Below, one piece after another: positions 6,769 to 15,602 of a stretch of DNA of 32,104 nucleotides. Numbering within the stretch: position 1 is the first letter of the stretch; each line of letters begins with the position of its first letter. Both the position numbers and the translations under genes were made by a program. Source of the DNA: Candidatus Nitrosopumilus salarius BD31 (lineage in GTDB: Archaea; Thermoproteota; Nitrososphaeria; Nitrososphaerales; Nitrosopumilaceae); NCBI RefSeq assembly GCF_000242875.2, contig NZ_AEXL02000130.1, forward strand, positions 1 to 32,104, read 5' to 3'. The notes beneath the pieces are model-generated. The model had not been told where the DNA came from. It searched no databases and saw only the letters and a program-made list of their open reading frames with translations.

Positions 6769-9420
6769 ATGGATAATTCACAACTAGAAAATACTATCAC
6801 TGAGATCCGTAAGCGCAGTGGCGCAGTCACGGCTTTCAATAAAGATAAAATTTCAAATGCCATTTACAGGGCATTGGCTGCCACCTCTAAAGCCGACCGT
6901 GGCGTAGCCGATCAACTAGCAGCAAATGTTGTTAACAAGCTGGTAGAGCAAGGATTTACAAGCTCTAGAGCACCTACAGTTGAAGATATTCAAGATATTG
7001 TAGAGTCAACTTTAATCGATAGCGGAAATAGCGATATTGCAAAAGCATACATAGTTTACAGACATGAGAGAAGAAAATTAAGAGATCAAAAAATGAATGT
7101 CCTGAATCTAAAGGCATTAGATCCAGTCTCCAAAAAGTTTGATTTGAATTGTCTAAGGGTTCTAGCCTCAAGATATCTTTTCAGAAATTCCAAAAGTGAG
7201 ATAATTGAATCTCCGACTCAAATGTTTGAGAGAGTCGCAATTCTAGTAGGAATTGGTGACATCCTGTATGATTCTCAAGTATTTGATAAATCAGGAAATA
7301 CTAAACAAGATATTGATGAAGCAGAATCTTATCTTGAAAAACTAGATGCATTTGATTATAAATTCAAAGTAGGAGATTATTTCTTCAACAAATGGCATTT
7401 TAGATCTTTGATCAGTCACTATGTGACACTAGCAAACAAAGGTCAGATGAAGGTAAGCTTCAAAGATCTTCTGACTTTGCTAGCAGCAAAGAAACTTGAT
7501 AGCTATGCAGACAAAATTTCTGAATACTTTGAAATGATGGTTGCTCAAGACTTTCTGCCAAATTCACCAACAATGATGAATGCAGGTGGAAGATTGGGAC
7601 AGCTATCAGCATGCTTTGTACTTGGAATGGAAGATGGAATGGAACAAATCATGAAATCTACTTCTGATGCAGCATTAATCTTCAAGTCTGGAGGAGGGGT
7701 TGGAATCAACTATTCTAATCTTCGTGAGGAAGGTGACATCGTGGCATCCACTTCTGGTGTTGCCTCTGGTCCAGTATCTTTCATGAATATCATCAATACC
7801 GTTACAGAAGTTGTAAAACAAGGTGGAAAAAGACGTGGTGCAAACATGGGAATTATTGAAGCATGGCACCCTGATGTTGAGAAGTTCATTACAAACAAGA
7901 CAGAACCAGGAGTTTTGGAAAACTTTAACGTAAGCGTGGGTATCTGGGAAGACTTTTGGAATGCACTAGTTAACACTGAAGATGGTAACTATGTTTTACG
8001 CAGTCCCCGTGACAAAAAACCAGTTAAAGAAATCAATGCACACCAACTAATTGATCTTATTGCATTATCTGCATGGAAGAGCGCAGAGCCTGGATTGATC
8101 TTCTTTGATCAAATTAACAAGTACAATGTATTTGCCAAAGCAAGACAAGCCCCACTAAGAGCAACAAACCCATGTGGTGAACAAAGCCTCTATCCATACG
8201 AATCCTGCAATCTAGGATCAATCAACTTGGTAAATCTTGTTAAAAGACAAGCAGATGGAACTTATGAATTTGATTGGCAAAGATATGAAGAGACAATTAG
8301 AAAGGCAACAAGATTCTTGGATAACATCATTGATGTAAACAACTATCCTGTTCCAGAAATCAATGTAGCATCAAAAGAGTCTAGAAGAATTGGACTTGGA
8401 GTAATGGGAGTAGCTGATCTCTTATACAGATTAAGAATTCCATACAATTCCAAAGAAGGATATGAATTACAATCCAAGCTCTCTGAAGCCCTAACATACT
8501 ATTCAATGGAAGAAAGTGTTGCACTTGCAAAATCTCGCGGTGAGTTTCCACTTTGTTCAAAGACAGAATACCCTGAAGGAAAAATTCCAATAGCTGGCTA
8601 TTATGAGAAACCAAAAGAATCTCACTCCTATGAATGGGATCCACTAATTGAGAAAATCCAAAAGCACGGTATTAGAAATGTCTTGACTACTACAGTAGCT
8701 CCAACCGGAACACTCTCTATGATTGCAGACTGTTCAAACGGAATGGAACCTGCATTTGCTCTTGTATTTGAGAAAAGGGTTACTGTTGGAAGATTCTTCT
8801 ACTCGAACAAAATTTTCGAAGAAGCCCTAAAAGAAAATGGTCTTTACACAGATGAAATTCTTGCAAAAATCGCAGACAATTATGGTTCATTGAAAGGAAT
8901 TGAAGAAATTCCACAATGGATGCAAGATGTCTTTGTTACAGCAATGGATATTCACTGGGCTGATCACCTTATGGCCCAAGGCGTATGGCAAGACTGGATT
9001 GGAAACGCAATTGCAAAAACAATCAACATGCCATATGATGTAACAGCAGAGGATGTAAAATCTGCATATCTGCTTGCACATGAACTAGGACTAAAAGGAA
9101 TGACTGTTTATCGTGACGGTTCAAGACACAAACAAGTTCTTCACATGACTAGTGAAAATGCAAAAAAAATATTTGATGTAGCACCAAGTGCGTACATGAC
9201 TGAGATTGTTCTCTCAAAAATTACAAACCCATACATCAAATCTCAAGTAAATGCATCACTTGCATTAAAATTCCATGACGAAGAAATCTCTATGGAAACT
9301 CAAAAACATGAAGAAGTTTCCGAAGATCGTCTATGTCCAACATGTAAAAACAATCTAGTCTTTGTAGAAGGTTGTAGTATCTGCATCGAATGTGGATATA
9401 GTGGTTGTACTTCGGGATAG
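6769..9420 (+). CDS. nrdJ: Adenosylcobalamin-dependent (class II) ribonucleoside reductase
   Basis: An 883-residue class II ribonucleotide reductase that makes deoxyribonucleotides using adenosylcobalamin to create the thiyl radical, independent of oxygen. Residues 10-105 form an ATP-cone for overall allosteric control. Active-site residues are clear: Cys282 (LSACFVLG) and Cys480 (ESCNLGSINL) as the redox pair, and NPCGEQ with Asn467, radical Cys469 and Glu471. The C-terminus carries a cysteine-rich tail (CPTC ... CSICIECGYSGC) that re-reduces the active site and probably binds zinc. A GAGGAG ribosome binding site fixes the start. The gene sits 213 bp downstream of the ATP-cone/NrdD-like fusion, which suggests linked control of dNTP supply. 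Confidence 0.96.
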   Translation: MDNSQLENTITEIRKRSGAVTAFNKDKISNAIYRALAATSKADRGVADQLAANVVNKLVEQGFTSSRAPTVEDIQDIVESTLIDSGNSDIAKAYIVYRHERRKLRDQKMNVLNLKALDPVSKKFDLNCLRVLASRYLFRNSKSEIIESPTQMFERVAILVGIGDILYDSQVFDKSGNTKQDIDEAESYLEKLDAFDYKFKVGDYFFNKWHFRSLISHYVTLANKGQMKVSFKDLLTLLAAKKLDSYADKISEYFEMMVAQDFLPNSPTMMNAGGRLGQLSACFVLGMEDGMEQIMKSTSDAALIFKSGGGVGINYSNLREEGDIVASTSGVASGPVSFMNIINTVTEVVKQGGKRRGANMGIIEAWHPDVEKFITNKTEPGVLENFNVSVGIWEDFWNALVNTEDGNYVLRSPRDKKPVKEINAHQLIDLIALSAWKSAEPGLIFFDQINKYNVFAKARQAPLRATNPCGEQSLYPYESCNLGSINLVNLVKRQADGTYEFDWQRYEETIRKATRFLDNIIDVNNYPVPEINVASKESRRIGLGVMGVADLLYRLRIPYNSKEGYELQSKLSEALTYYSMEESVALAKSRGEFPLCSKTEYPEGKIPIAGYYEKPKESHSYEWDPLIEKIQKHGIRNVLTTTVAPTGTLSMIADCSNGMEPAFALVFEKRVTVGRFFYSNKIFEEALKENGLYTDEILAKIADNYGSLKGIEEIPQWMQDVFVTAMDIHWADHLMAQGVWQDWIGNAIAKTINMPYDVTAEDVKSAYLLAHELGLKGMTVYRDGSRHKQVLHMTSENAKKIFDVAPSAYMTEIVLSKITNPYIKSQVNASLALKFHDEEISMETQKHEEVSEDRLCPTCKNNLVFVEGCSICIECGYSGCTSG

Positions 9421-9441
9421 AAAATAGCATTCGAAAATCAT

Positions 9442-9465
9442 AGTTATCAAGTATACTTGATAACT
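9442..9465. repeat. Perfect 24-bp palindrome after nrdJ
   Basis: Twelve bases, AGTTATCAAGTA, are followed immediately by their exact reverse complement with no spacer. It lies 21 bp after the nrdJ stop and one base before the outer arm of the structured element at 9466-9544. It could be a dimer binding site; as RNA it would be a hairpin with no T-tract after it, so it is not a classic terminator. Confidence 0.8.
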
Positions 9466-9544
9466 GGTTAGTGGTAAAGGTCTACGTGTTAAGGACTTAA
9501 CCAGTCCGGTTGTAGACTAATCCATGGTAACGGAGCCACTAACC
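9466..9544 (+). ncRNA. Candidate structured RNA downstream of nrdJ
   Basis: A 79-nt stretch closes with a perfect 9-bp helix (GGTTAGTGG 9466-9474 with CCACTAACC 9536-9544). Inside is a 6-bp helix (GTCTAC 9480-9485 with GTAGAC 9512-9517) capped by mutually exclusive hairpins (GTTAAG/CTTAAC, GGACT/AGTCC or AACC/GGTT), and a weaker TCC/GGA stem on the 3' side. The shape is a three-way junction. It is more GC-rich than its surroundings and not coding. It has some tRNA-like words (TAGTGGTA) but no T-arm. I do not recognise the family; strand is inferred from the direction of nrdJ. Confidence 0.45.
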
Positions 9545-9651
9545 ATTTATCCTAATAACAAATCCTATAATTTACTCTAATAAAGGCACTTCGCATATTT
9601 TTCGATCACCTGAATCATAACTTTTTTAGACTAACTTTTGAATATCTTCAT

Positions 9652-10767
9652 ATGAATAAAAAAATTTTAGGTATTAGTGTAAGTGCTATTATTATAATTC
9701 TAATTATTGCAACAATTGTAAGTTTACCAAATTCAGAAATCTTTACTCAAAAAACTAATGAAAAAATTGGTCTTGTAATTAATTCACCAAATCAAGCTAC
9801 AACCTTACAGGATTTGGATCAAATTTATTCCCAAGCATCAGAGACTGGAATTGGTAGAAGCAACGTCTATCTTTTTTGGAATTTAGTAGAACCAGTACGT
9901 GGAGAATATGATTGGAAACAATCAGACGCATTAATGAGCTTTAACAAAAAAAATAATCTCAAAGTTACTCTTTATTTTTCTCTTATTAATGGAGAGACAC
10001 TTGGACCTTTCCCTGATTGGATTGGAAAGCCATCACTTAATGCTATTGGCGAAGATAGAGTAGTAAGTGTACTTGATGCGATACTATCTAGGTATGATAT
10101 AGTGGATACTGTAATCCTTTCTGGTCAAACAGAATCTCAATTTAGATTCTATGAACAAAATATTCCTGTGTATAAAGAACTCTTCAATGGTGTTTATGAT
10201 AAAATCAAAGAAAAACATCCCAACGTAAAAATTGGAAATTCATTTGCGTTACATAATGTTTTAAATAAAAATCTACAAAATATTGTGTCTGATTTGTCTG
10301 TTGGTGATTTTGTTGCATTTTCTTATTCACCAGTCGACAGTCTAAATGATATTGTAAAAACTCCACAGCAGGCAATAGATGACCTAAGACAAATATTTGA
10401 TTTAGTAAGCAATAAAAAAATTGGAATTTTTGAAATCAGTTGGAGCACATCTGACTATGTTGGAGGAAGTGATTCAGCACAAACAGAATTTTTAGAAAAA
10501 TCCTTTGAATTTTATACTGAAAATGAATCCAAATTCGAATTTTTTACTTGGTATAGGCAGTATGACAAGCCTGAAGGAACATGCGTATTTGAGCAGCAAG
10601 AGATAGGTAATGAAAAATTAACTGTAGGCGGATCTGGTTTTGGAAGCAGCGAACATGTGATTGAAAGATTGAATCAATATGTTTGCAATGCAGGATTGAT
10701 AAATAATGATGGTGTTCTAAAATCTGCCTGGAATGAATTTAAGAACCAAGTTCAAATGTTAAACTAA
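9652..10767 (+). CDS. Membrane-anchored glycoside-hydrolase-like protein
   Basis: A 371-residue protein with an N-terminal hydrophobic anchor or signal (residues 3-25) and an extracytoplasmic domain. The block VYLFWNLVEPVRGEYDWKQ resembles the early strands of TIM-barrel glycosidases (GH5/GH42-like W..vEP..G.ydw). Possible acid/base and nucleophile glutamates are in SGQTESQF and IGIFEISWS, placed late in the barrel as in clan GH-A enzymes. A C-terminal segment contains two Cys (GTCVFEQQ and YVCNAG) that could form a disulfide. Substrate unknown; it might act on S-layer or matrix glycans. Its stop is one base before the nep1 start, so the two are co-transcribed, although the functional link is not obvious. 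Confidence 0.6.
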   Translation: MNKKILGISVSAIIIILIIATIVSLPNSEIFTQKTNEKIGLVINSPNQATTLQDLDQIYSQASETGIGRSNVYLFWNLVEPVRGEYDWKQSDALMSFNKKNNLKVTLYFSLINGETLGPFPDWIGKPSLNAIGEDRVVSVLDAILSRYDIVDTVILSGQTESQFRFYEQNIPVYKELFNGVYDKIKEKHPNVKIGNSFALHNVLNKNLQNIVSDLSVGDFVAFSYSPVDSLNDIVKTPQQAIDDLRQIFDLVSNKKIGIFEISWSTSDYVGGSDSAQTEFLEKSFEFYTENESKFEFFTWYRQYDKPEGTCVFEQQEIGNEKLTVGGSGFGSSEHVIERLNQYVCNAGLINNDGVLKSAWNEFKNQVQMLN

Positions 10768-10768
10768 A

Positions 10769-11437
10769 ATGATTTCTGTAATTTTATCTGAAGCTGCATT
10801 AGAGTTGGTTCCATATGAGTTAGAAGATCATCCCTCAGTAGTTTCACATGCAAAGAAACTTGGCAAACATCCCTCTGAAATTTTACTTGACAATTCATGG
10901 CATTTTGCAGCTATGAAAGGAATTGAAAATGAATTAAAAAGAGGAAGACCAGACTTGGTCCACTTTTCAATCCTTGAAGCTACCACCATTCCATTATACT
11001 TTCAAAATAAAATGAAATTTTATGTTCATACAATAGATGATAAAGTAATTTCCTTTGGTCAAAATGTACATATTCCAAAATCCTATCATAGATTTGAAGG
11101 TGTAATTGAAAAATTATATCAAGAAAAAAAAATCAAAGCTGATGATGAATTATTACTAGAAATTCATAACAAAACTTTTTCAGAACTTTTAGATGAAATC
11201 AATCCGTCAAAAGTAATAGGGTTTTCCAAAAAAGGGGCTTTGAGTTCATATGAAAAAATTGCGGAGAAAATTTCAGACAATACATGTATTGTACTAGGAG
11301 GATTTCAAAAAGGACATTTTTCTGATTCAATTCAAAACAAAATAACTGAACTATGTTCTGTGGGAGATGAATCATTTGAAGGCCATGTTGTAGTTGCTAG
11401 AATCCTCTACGAGTACGAAAAAACCATTTTTATGTAG
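10769..11437 (+). CDS. nep1: Ribosome biogenesis methyltransferase Nep1 (Emg1)
   Basis: A 222-residue SPOUT-class methyltransferase that N1-methylates a pseudouridine in helix 35 of 16S rRNA. Recognisable blocks are the N-terminal MISVILSEAALELVPYEL, DNSWHFAAMK and RGRPDLVHFSIL, then VHTIDDKVISFGQNVHIPKS and the C-terminal knot segment CIVLGGFQKGHFSDSI, which binds S-adenosylmethionine. Length matches archaeal Nep1. It follows the glycosidase-like gene by 1 nt and precedes tRNA-Gly by 22 nt. Confidence 0.95.
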   Translation: MISVILSEAALELVPYELEDHPSVVSHAKKLGKHPSEILLDNSWHFAAMKGIENELKRGRPDLVHFSILEATTIPLYFQNKMKFYVHTIDDKVISFGQNVHIPKSYHRFEGVIEKLYQEKKIKADDELLLEIHNKTFSELLDEINPSKVIGFSKKGALSSYEKIAEKISDNTCIVLGGFQKGHFSDSIQNKITELCSVGDESFEGHVVVARILYEYEKTIFM

Positions 11438-11459
11438 GAAATTAAATTTGCATTCTATT

Positions 11460-11533
11460 GCAGTCATAGTATAGCCTGGTTAGTATTCGGGGTTTCCAAC
11501 CCTGTGACGCGGGTTCGAATCCCGCTGACTGCA
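11460..11533 (+). tRNA. tRNA-Gly(TCC)
   Basis: A 74-nt cloverleaf without introns. The acceptor stem is GCAGTCA/TGACTGC with discriminator A, the D-arm contains GCCTGGTTAGTATTC, the anticodon loop is TTTCCAA giving anticodon TCC, and the T-arm is GCGGGTTCGAATCCCGC. CCA is not encoded. A T-rich stretch follows directly (TTCTTTC), which fits archaeal termination. Confidence 0.96.
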
Positions 11534-11584
11534 TTCTTTCATTGTTATAAGAACCAATTTTTAGGTGTAGTTTAAGAGATTATT

Positions 11585-11887
11585 GTGAAACCTGCAATCA
11601 GAAAAATTGCACTAGAGAGAATGCAGATTCTCATTGATAATGCAATTACTAATGCCAGGATTGATCCTGAACTTTCTCAACGACAAGCATTTCTTGCTCG
11701 CAGAATAAGTACCAGATATAAAATTAGGATGCCTTTTGATCTTAGGATGGTTTTTTGCAAAAAATGCAAATCCTTTATCGCACCTGGAATCAATTCAAGA
11801 ATTCGTATAGGCAGGGCATCTATCAAGTCCATTAGAATTTCTTGTAATCTATGTGGACATACTTACCGAAAAATTATACCTAAATAA
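11585..11887 (+). CDS. rnp4: Ribonuclease P protein component 4 (Rpp21)
   Basis: A 100-residue RNase P subunit needed for tRNA 5' maturation. The N-terminus is a helical hairpin (IALERMQILIDNA, then SQRQAFLARRIS), and the C-terminus a zinc ribbon with Cys58/61 and Cys87/90 (CKKCKSF ... CNLCGHTYR). This is the Rpr2/Rpp21/SNM1 pattern and length. The start codon is GTG at 11585; no in-frame ATG lies nearby. It lies just after a tRNA gene, a sensible setting for a tRNA-processing subunit. Confidence 0.9.
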   Translation: MKPAIRKIALERMQILIDNAITNARIDPELSQRQAFLARRISTRYKIRMPFDLRMVFCKKCKSFIAPGINSRIRIGRASIKSIRISCNLCGHTYRKIIPK

Positions 11888-11889
11888 TC

Positions 11890-13125
11890 TCACTTTTCTT
11901 CAGGAGGCTTTACTTTTCTAAAATTAAAGTACACTCCTAGGTCATACGTAATCTTTAGCAATCCACCGATAACAAATGGAGCTGATAGCCATAATGATTG
12001 AATTACCAAACCTGCAATTGATGGACTAATTGCCTGTGTAACATTTCTTGAAGTATTAGTAATTCCAGCAGCAGCAGTTCTTTCATTTTCATCTACAACT
12101 GCAACAATGTAAGACTGTCTGGTTGGAACATCCATTTGAGATAAAGTCATTCTTGCAAGATGAAGCCCTAACGCAATTGGGAATGTAGGTGCAAATGCTA
12201 GCAAAATTAACAAAATGTTTGCAGGAATGTGAGTGAATACCATAGTATTGATCAACCCAATTTTATCTGCAATTCTAGTAGCCAGAATATATGAAAATGC
12301 AGTTAGAACACCTGCTACTGCAAAAATCAATGAAATGGTTGTTAACTCAATACCAAATCTTGTAAAAAACCAAAATGAAATAATGCTTTGAATTACAAAC
12401 CCACCTGCAAATGAATCAAGTGAGAACAATCCAGATAATTTTGCTACAATAGATCTTGATTTTGGTGACAGTTGTTTTATAGAAGACATTTTAGGATTAA
12501 TTCTATTTTTTACCTCAATATCTTTACTCAAAAAAATATACAACAAGGCCACAATCAACCCTGCAATGATATATGCAGCAAATAGAGGCTTAAATGATTC
12601 AATTTGTGACCATCCAGATTCTTGGAGTAATTGTGGCACTCCAGATAGTAAAATACCCGTAGACATTGCAAATGTTCCACCCATATTATAAAATGCAAAA
12701 AGTGTGTTTCTTTTTTGGATTTTTTTGACTGTTTGTGGCAATATTGCTTGTTCTAAAGACAGAAATGCACCAGTTTCAGAACCGGTTACATTAATTGTGC
12801 CAATTAATGCAGCTATGATTAATGCAATATAATTGTCAGTGACTAGAAAAATTGCACCTGCTATAGACATCAAAACTGCATAAATTACTAGAATTTTTTT
12901 CCTTCCAAATCTATCTGCATAAAAACTTGCAAACAAAGTAAAAAATACACTGTTTAACAAGGTAACTGACAGGATTACTCCAATTAGAATATCATCAAAA
13001 CCAATTTGTTTTAGATAAATGGCAAGAACTATGCTCAAAAATCCGTAGGAGAATGCTCTTACCATTCTTGCAGTAAGAAGTAGTTTACCATCCTTGGTAA
13101 GCCAATCTAGTAGTGAAAGATTCAA
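11890..13125 (-). CDS. Major facilitator superfamily transporter
   Basis: A 411-residue membrane protein with about twelve hydrophobic segments. The loop between helices 2 and 3 has the MFS signature ADRFGRKKILV (near residue 70), and the pattern repeats after a central charged loop (SKDIEVKNRINPKMSSIKQL) as ATRIADKIGLIN. Such proteins exchange or export small solutes using ion gradients. The specificity cannot be read from the sequence. It is convergent with the rnp4 gene (2 nt between stops). The upstream region holds a TTTGTATAT-type box at about 13149-13157. Confidence 0.88.
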   Translation of the reverse strand: MNLSLLDWLTKDGKLLLTARMVRAFSYGFLSIVLAIYLKQIGFDDILIGVILSVTLLNSVFFTLFASFYADRFGRKKILVIYAVLMSIAGAIFLVTDNYIALIIAALIGTINVTGSETGAFLSLEQAILPQTVKKIQKRNTLFAFYNMGGTFAMSTGILLSGVPQLLQESGWSQIESFKPLFAAYIIAGLIVALLYIFLSKDIEVKNRINPKMSSIKQLSPKSRSIVAKLSGLFSLDSFAGGFVIQSIISFWFFTRFGIELTTISLIFAVAGVLTAFSYILATRIADKIGLINTMVFTHIPANILLILLAFAPTFPIALGLHLARMTLSQMDVPTRQSYIVAVVDENERTAAAGITNTSRNVTQAISPSIAGLVIQSLWLSAPFVIGGLLKITYDLGVYFNFRKVKPPEEK

Positions 13126-13183
13126 AGCTGTGAATTGCTATGTTTTATTTTGTATATCTGTATATGGTGTTAGTTGTTAAATG

Positions 13184-13621
13184 TCATTTTTTATTAAATT
13201 CAGATAGGGCTTTTGAATAGTATTCAAGTGCAGACGTCATGGATTTATCCAATGAATCAATTGTTGATATTCTAAAATCAATATAGTCTTGAACAAATTT
13301 AGAACAAGTTTCTATTTGGATTATTGTTAGATTTTTAGCAAAGTTCCAATATTCAGCAATTTCTTCCATAACTTGATGATTAATTCCAAGTCTGTCAAAG
13401 AATTGTTTCTCTGAAATTCTACATGTTCCAAATGTGGTATTAAATGAATGAAGATATTTGGTGAACAGATCTGTATATCCCTGAAGGTAAACTGGTAATT
13501 GATATTCCATTTTTTGCAGAATCTCGGATGTATTGTTTTTTGTTAAATCACATATTGAAATTTTTGATTTTTCCTCATTTTTAGGTTCATCTTTGGTAAG
13601 AACTCTTGTCTCAGTTTCCAT
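13184..13621 (-). CDS. Small helical protein of unknown function (palindrome regulon)
   Basis: A 145-residue, mostly helical soluble protein without signal peptide. Residues 1-25 are charged and disordered-looking; the rest alternates amphipathic helices (LQGYTDLFTKYLHSFNTTFG, MEEIAEYWNFAKNLTIIQIE, STIDSLDKSMTSALEYYSKA). That shape recalls phasins or other surface-coating helical bundles, but there is no motif to confirm this. A TTAACAATGTTAA palindrome lies 37 bp before the ATG with a CTAAATACTACA TATA-type box between, the same arrangement as at other small genes here. Confidence 0.7.
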   Translation of the reverse strand: METETRVLTKDEPKNEEKSKISICDLTKNNTSEILQKMEYQLPVYLQGYTDLFTKYLHSFNTTFGTCRISEKQFFDRLGINHQVMEEIAEYWNFAKNLTIIQIETCSKFVQDYIDFRISTIDSLDKSMTSALEYYSKALSEFNKK

Positions 13622-13657
13622 ATTGTAAAATATGGTGATGTAGTATTTAGAGAATAA

Positions 13658-13670
13658 TTAACAATGTTAA
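13658..13670. promoter_or_regulatory. TTAACAATGTTAA palindrome, site 1
   Basis: Exact 13-bp copy. On the minus strand it is followed by CTAAATACTACA and then the ATG of the helical-protein gene at 13621, 37 bp from the palindrome edge. It also lies just beyond the stop codon of the CBS-TrkH gene. Confidence 0.85.
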
Positions 13671-13680
13671 TTGCTGCTAA

Positions 13681-15489
13681 TTACATTAATTTTGGTAAAA
13701 ATATGTAGATTAATACTAAAACCTCCAGTCTGCCTAAAATCATTAGAAAACTTACCAGAATCTTTGTGAATGCGTCTAGATCAATATTGATAATACCAGT
13801 TCCTATCCCTGCAGTGGTTATTGCGCCTATTGCTTCAAAATATGAATCATAAAAATCATTTCCCAAACTAGACAAATGTAAAGCAACTACAAACGGAATA
13901 GATGGGAGTAATAAAAGTAAGATTAGAGATGTAATTATCTCTTTTTTGTTATTCTCTGTTAATGTTTTTGATTTTCTAATAAATTTTTTAATATTGAAGA
14001 GATGAATTAGTCGAAATATCTTTAATCCCCCAGCTGTCGAAAATCCACATCCACCAATAATCATGAGAAATGTCAAAAGAATCATTTGAGATTGATTCAA
14101 TGTCCCAAGATCTATTACCTGAAAACCAGTAGTAGTACTTGTTGAAATGACTGTAAACGCAGAATCAAGTATTGAAGAATTCATAAAAGGAATAAACAAA
14201 ACAATTCCTGTAATTAATACTATAAAGTAAACTCCTACTTCCTTTGTGATTTTAATTGAGAGAAATTTTGTTCTAATAAATCCATAATGAAATCCAAAAG
14301 GAAGAGAACCTAAAATCATTCCAACAAACAAAATAATGTATTCAGGAGGAGTAAGAGTAGAAAGAATATCTGAATTTGGAACAAACCCACCAGTAGATAA
14401 AGTGCTCATTGCAATAGAAACATCATCAATAAAATTTCTCTCCCCAAAATAAAACAAAAAACCTGCAATTATTAGGGCATATATTGTAAATACTATTGTA
14501 ATTGTACTGAAAAGTTCACGTAGTTTAGGGATTTCACCTGAGATAAAGCCTCTCATCGAATTTAGTTTTTTTTCTGGATAAAATGCGGTCATTATCAAAT
14601 AGATAAAACTCAATCCTCCTACAAACTGCGAGAATCCTCTGAAAAATGTAAAACTCTGAGGAAGAGTTTCAGGTTTTGCAAATAATGAAATTCCTGCAGT
14701 TGTGAAACCTGCAGTGCTTGAAAAAAAACTATTTGAAAAAAGATCCACAAAAGATTGGGAATGATATGGATTTAGATAAAGATACGGAATAGTGCCAAAT
14801 AATACAAGTATTATAAAACTTGAAAAAACAAGAATCGCCATGCCTCTTAATCCCAAATTATTACGTTCTCCGTAGGAATTGAGTAAAAATCCCGAAATCA
14901 ATAATGTTGTAGACATTAAGAAGATTCCAGTTGCCACATCAGTTTCACCTAATAATGTAGACAAGAAAGATGGAATAATCATCAAGACCCCTGCAAATTG
15001 TAATATTGTTGCTAAATTCCATAATATGCTTCTAAAAATTGGATGCTTTGAATTGACAATTATCGGATGGACAATATCCTGAATAACATCATAGTAGATC
15101 ATTCCAATTATTTCATCATTATCCGAATAAACAACCAATTTTCGTATCTTTTTTTCTATCATTACGTCTAATGCCTTCTCTAATGACTCGTTATGTTTTA
15201 CACCTATCAAAGGAAATTGCATAATATCACCTAATGTTGTTCTACTTGATCGTATGTGAGATTCCCCAATGTTTTTTAGAATATCTTCATCAGTTACAAT
15301 ACCTGTAAGCTTTCCTGTTTTATCTCGTACAATAATCTCATCTTTGTGTTTCTCATTCATCAATTTACAAGCTAAAGGCAGTTTGATTAATTCATCTAGG
15401 ATAAGTAAATTTACAGACATGTATTGAGAAACTTTTCTGTTTAGATTGGATTTCTCTTGAATATTTTGATTAGACAATTTTTTGTTCAA
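13681..15489 (-). CDS. trkH: TrkH-type potassium transporter with N-terminal CBS pair
   Basis: A 602-residue fusion. Residues 20-140 form two CBS modules (DEIIVRDKTGKLTGIVTDEDIL and RKLVVYSDNDEIIGMIYYDV), which usually bind adenine nucleotides. From residue 155 on it is a TrkH/KtrB-type K+ channel subunit. The four selectivity-filter loops are visible: SSTAGFTTAG, STLSTGGF, STSTTTGF and AITTAGIGTG, each with the central glycine. Normally nucleotide sensing is done by a separate TrkA subunit; here the CBS pair may do it in cis. The start is TTG 15489, 15-25 bp after a GATTATATTG box. No trkA is seen nearby. Confidence 0.9.
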   Translation of the reverse strand: MNKKLSNQNIQEKSNLNRKVSQYMSVNLLILDELIKLPLACKLMNEKHKDEIIVRDKTGKLTGIVTDEDILKNIGESHIRSSRTTLGDIMQFPLIGVKHNESLEKALDVMIEKKIRKLVVYSDNDEIIGMIYYDVIQDIVHPIIVNSKHPIFRSILWNLATILQFAGVLMIIPSFLSTLLGETDVATGIFLMSTTLLISGFLLNSYGERNNLGLRGMAILVFSSFIILVLFGTIPYLYLNPYHSQSFVDLFSNSFFSSTAGFTTAGISLFAKPETLPQSFTFFRGFSQFVGGLSFIYLIMTAFYPEKKLNSMRGFISGEIPKLRELFSTITIVFTIYALIIAGFLFYFGERNFIDDVSIAMSTLSTGGFVPNSDILSTLTPPEYIILFVGMILGSLPFGFHYGFIRTKFLSIKITKEVGVYFIVLITGIVLFIPFMNSSILDSAFTVISTSTTTGFQVIDLGTLNQSQMILLTFLMIIGGCGFSTAGGLKIFRLIHLFNIKKFIRKSKTLTENNKKEIITSLILLLLLPSIPFVVALHLSSLGNDFYDSYFEAIGAITTAGIGTGIINIDLDAFTKILVSFLMILGRLEVLVLIYIFLPKLM

Positions 15490-15602
15490 TCCACCAGTGT
15501 CAATATAATCTATTTGTGAATACTGAATATTATGTTATCTTGAAGTTCAATAATTGTAAAAGACATAGACATCAAAACACGATCATTTAGAAATAATTAA
15601 TT

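Noticed and set aside
9466-9544. tRNA gene reading of the structured element
   Set aside because: It has a tRNA-like TAGTGGTA word and a possible GGAC/GTCC arm with a 7-nt loop, but no TTCGAAT T-arm, a 9-bp closing stem and no sensible anticodon for archaea.
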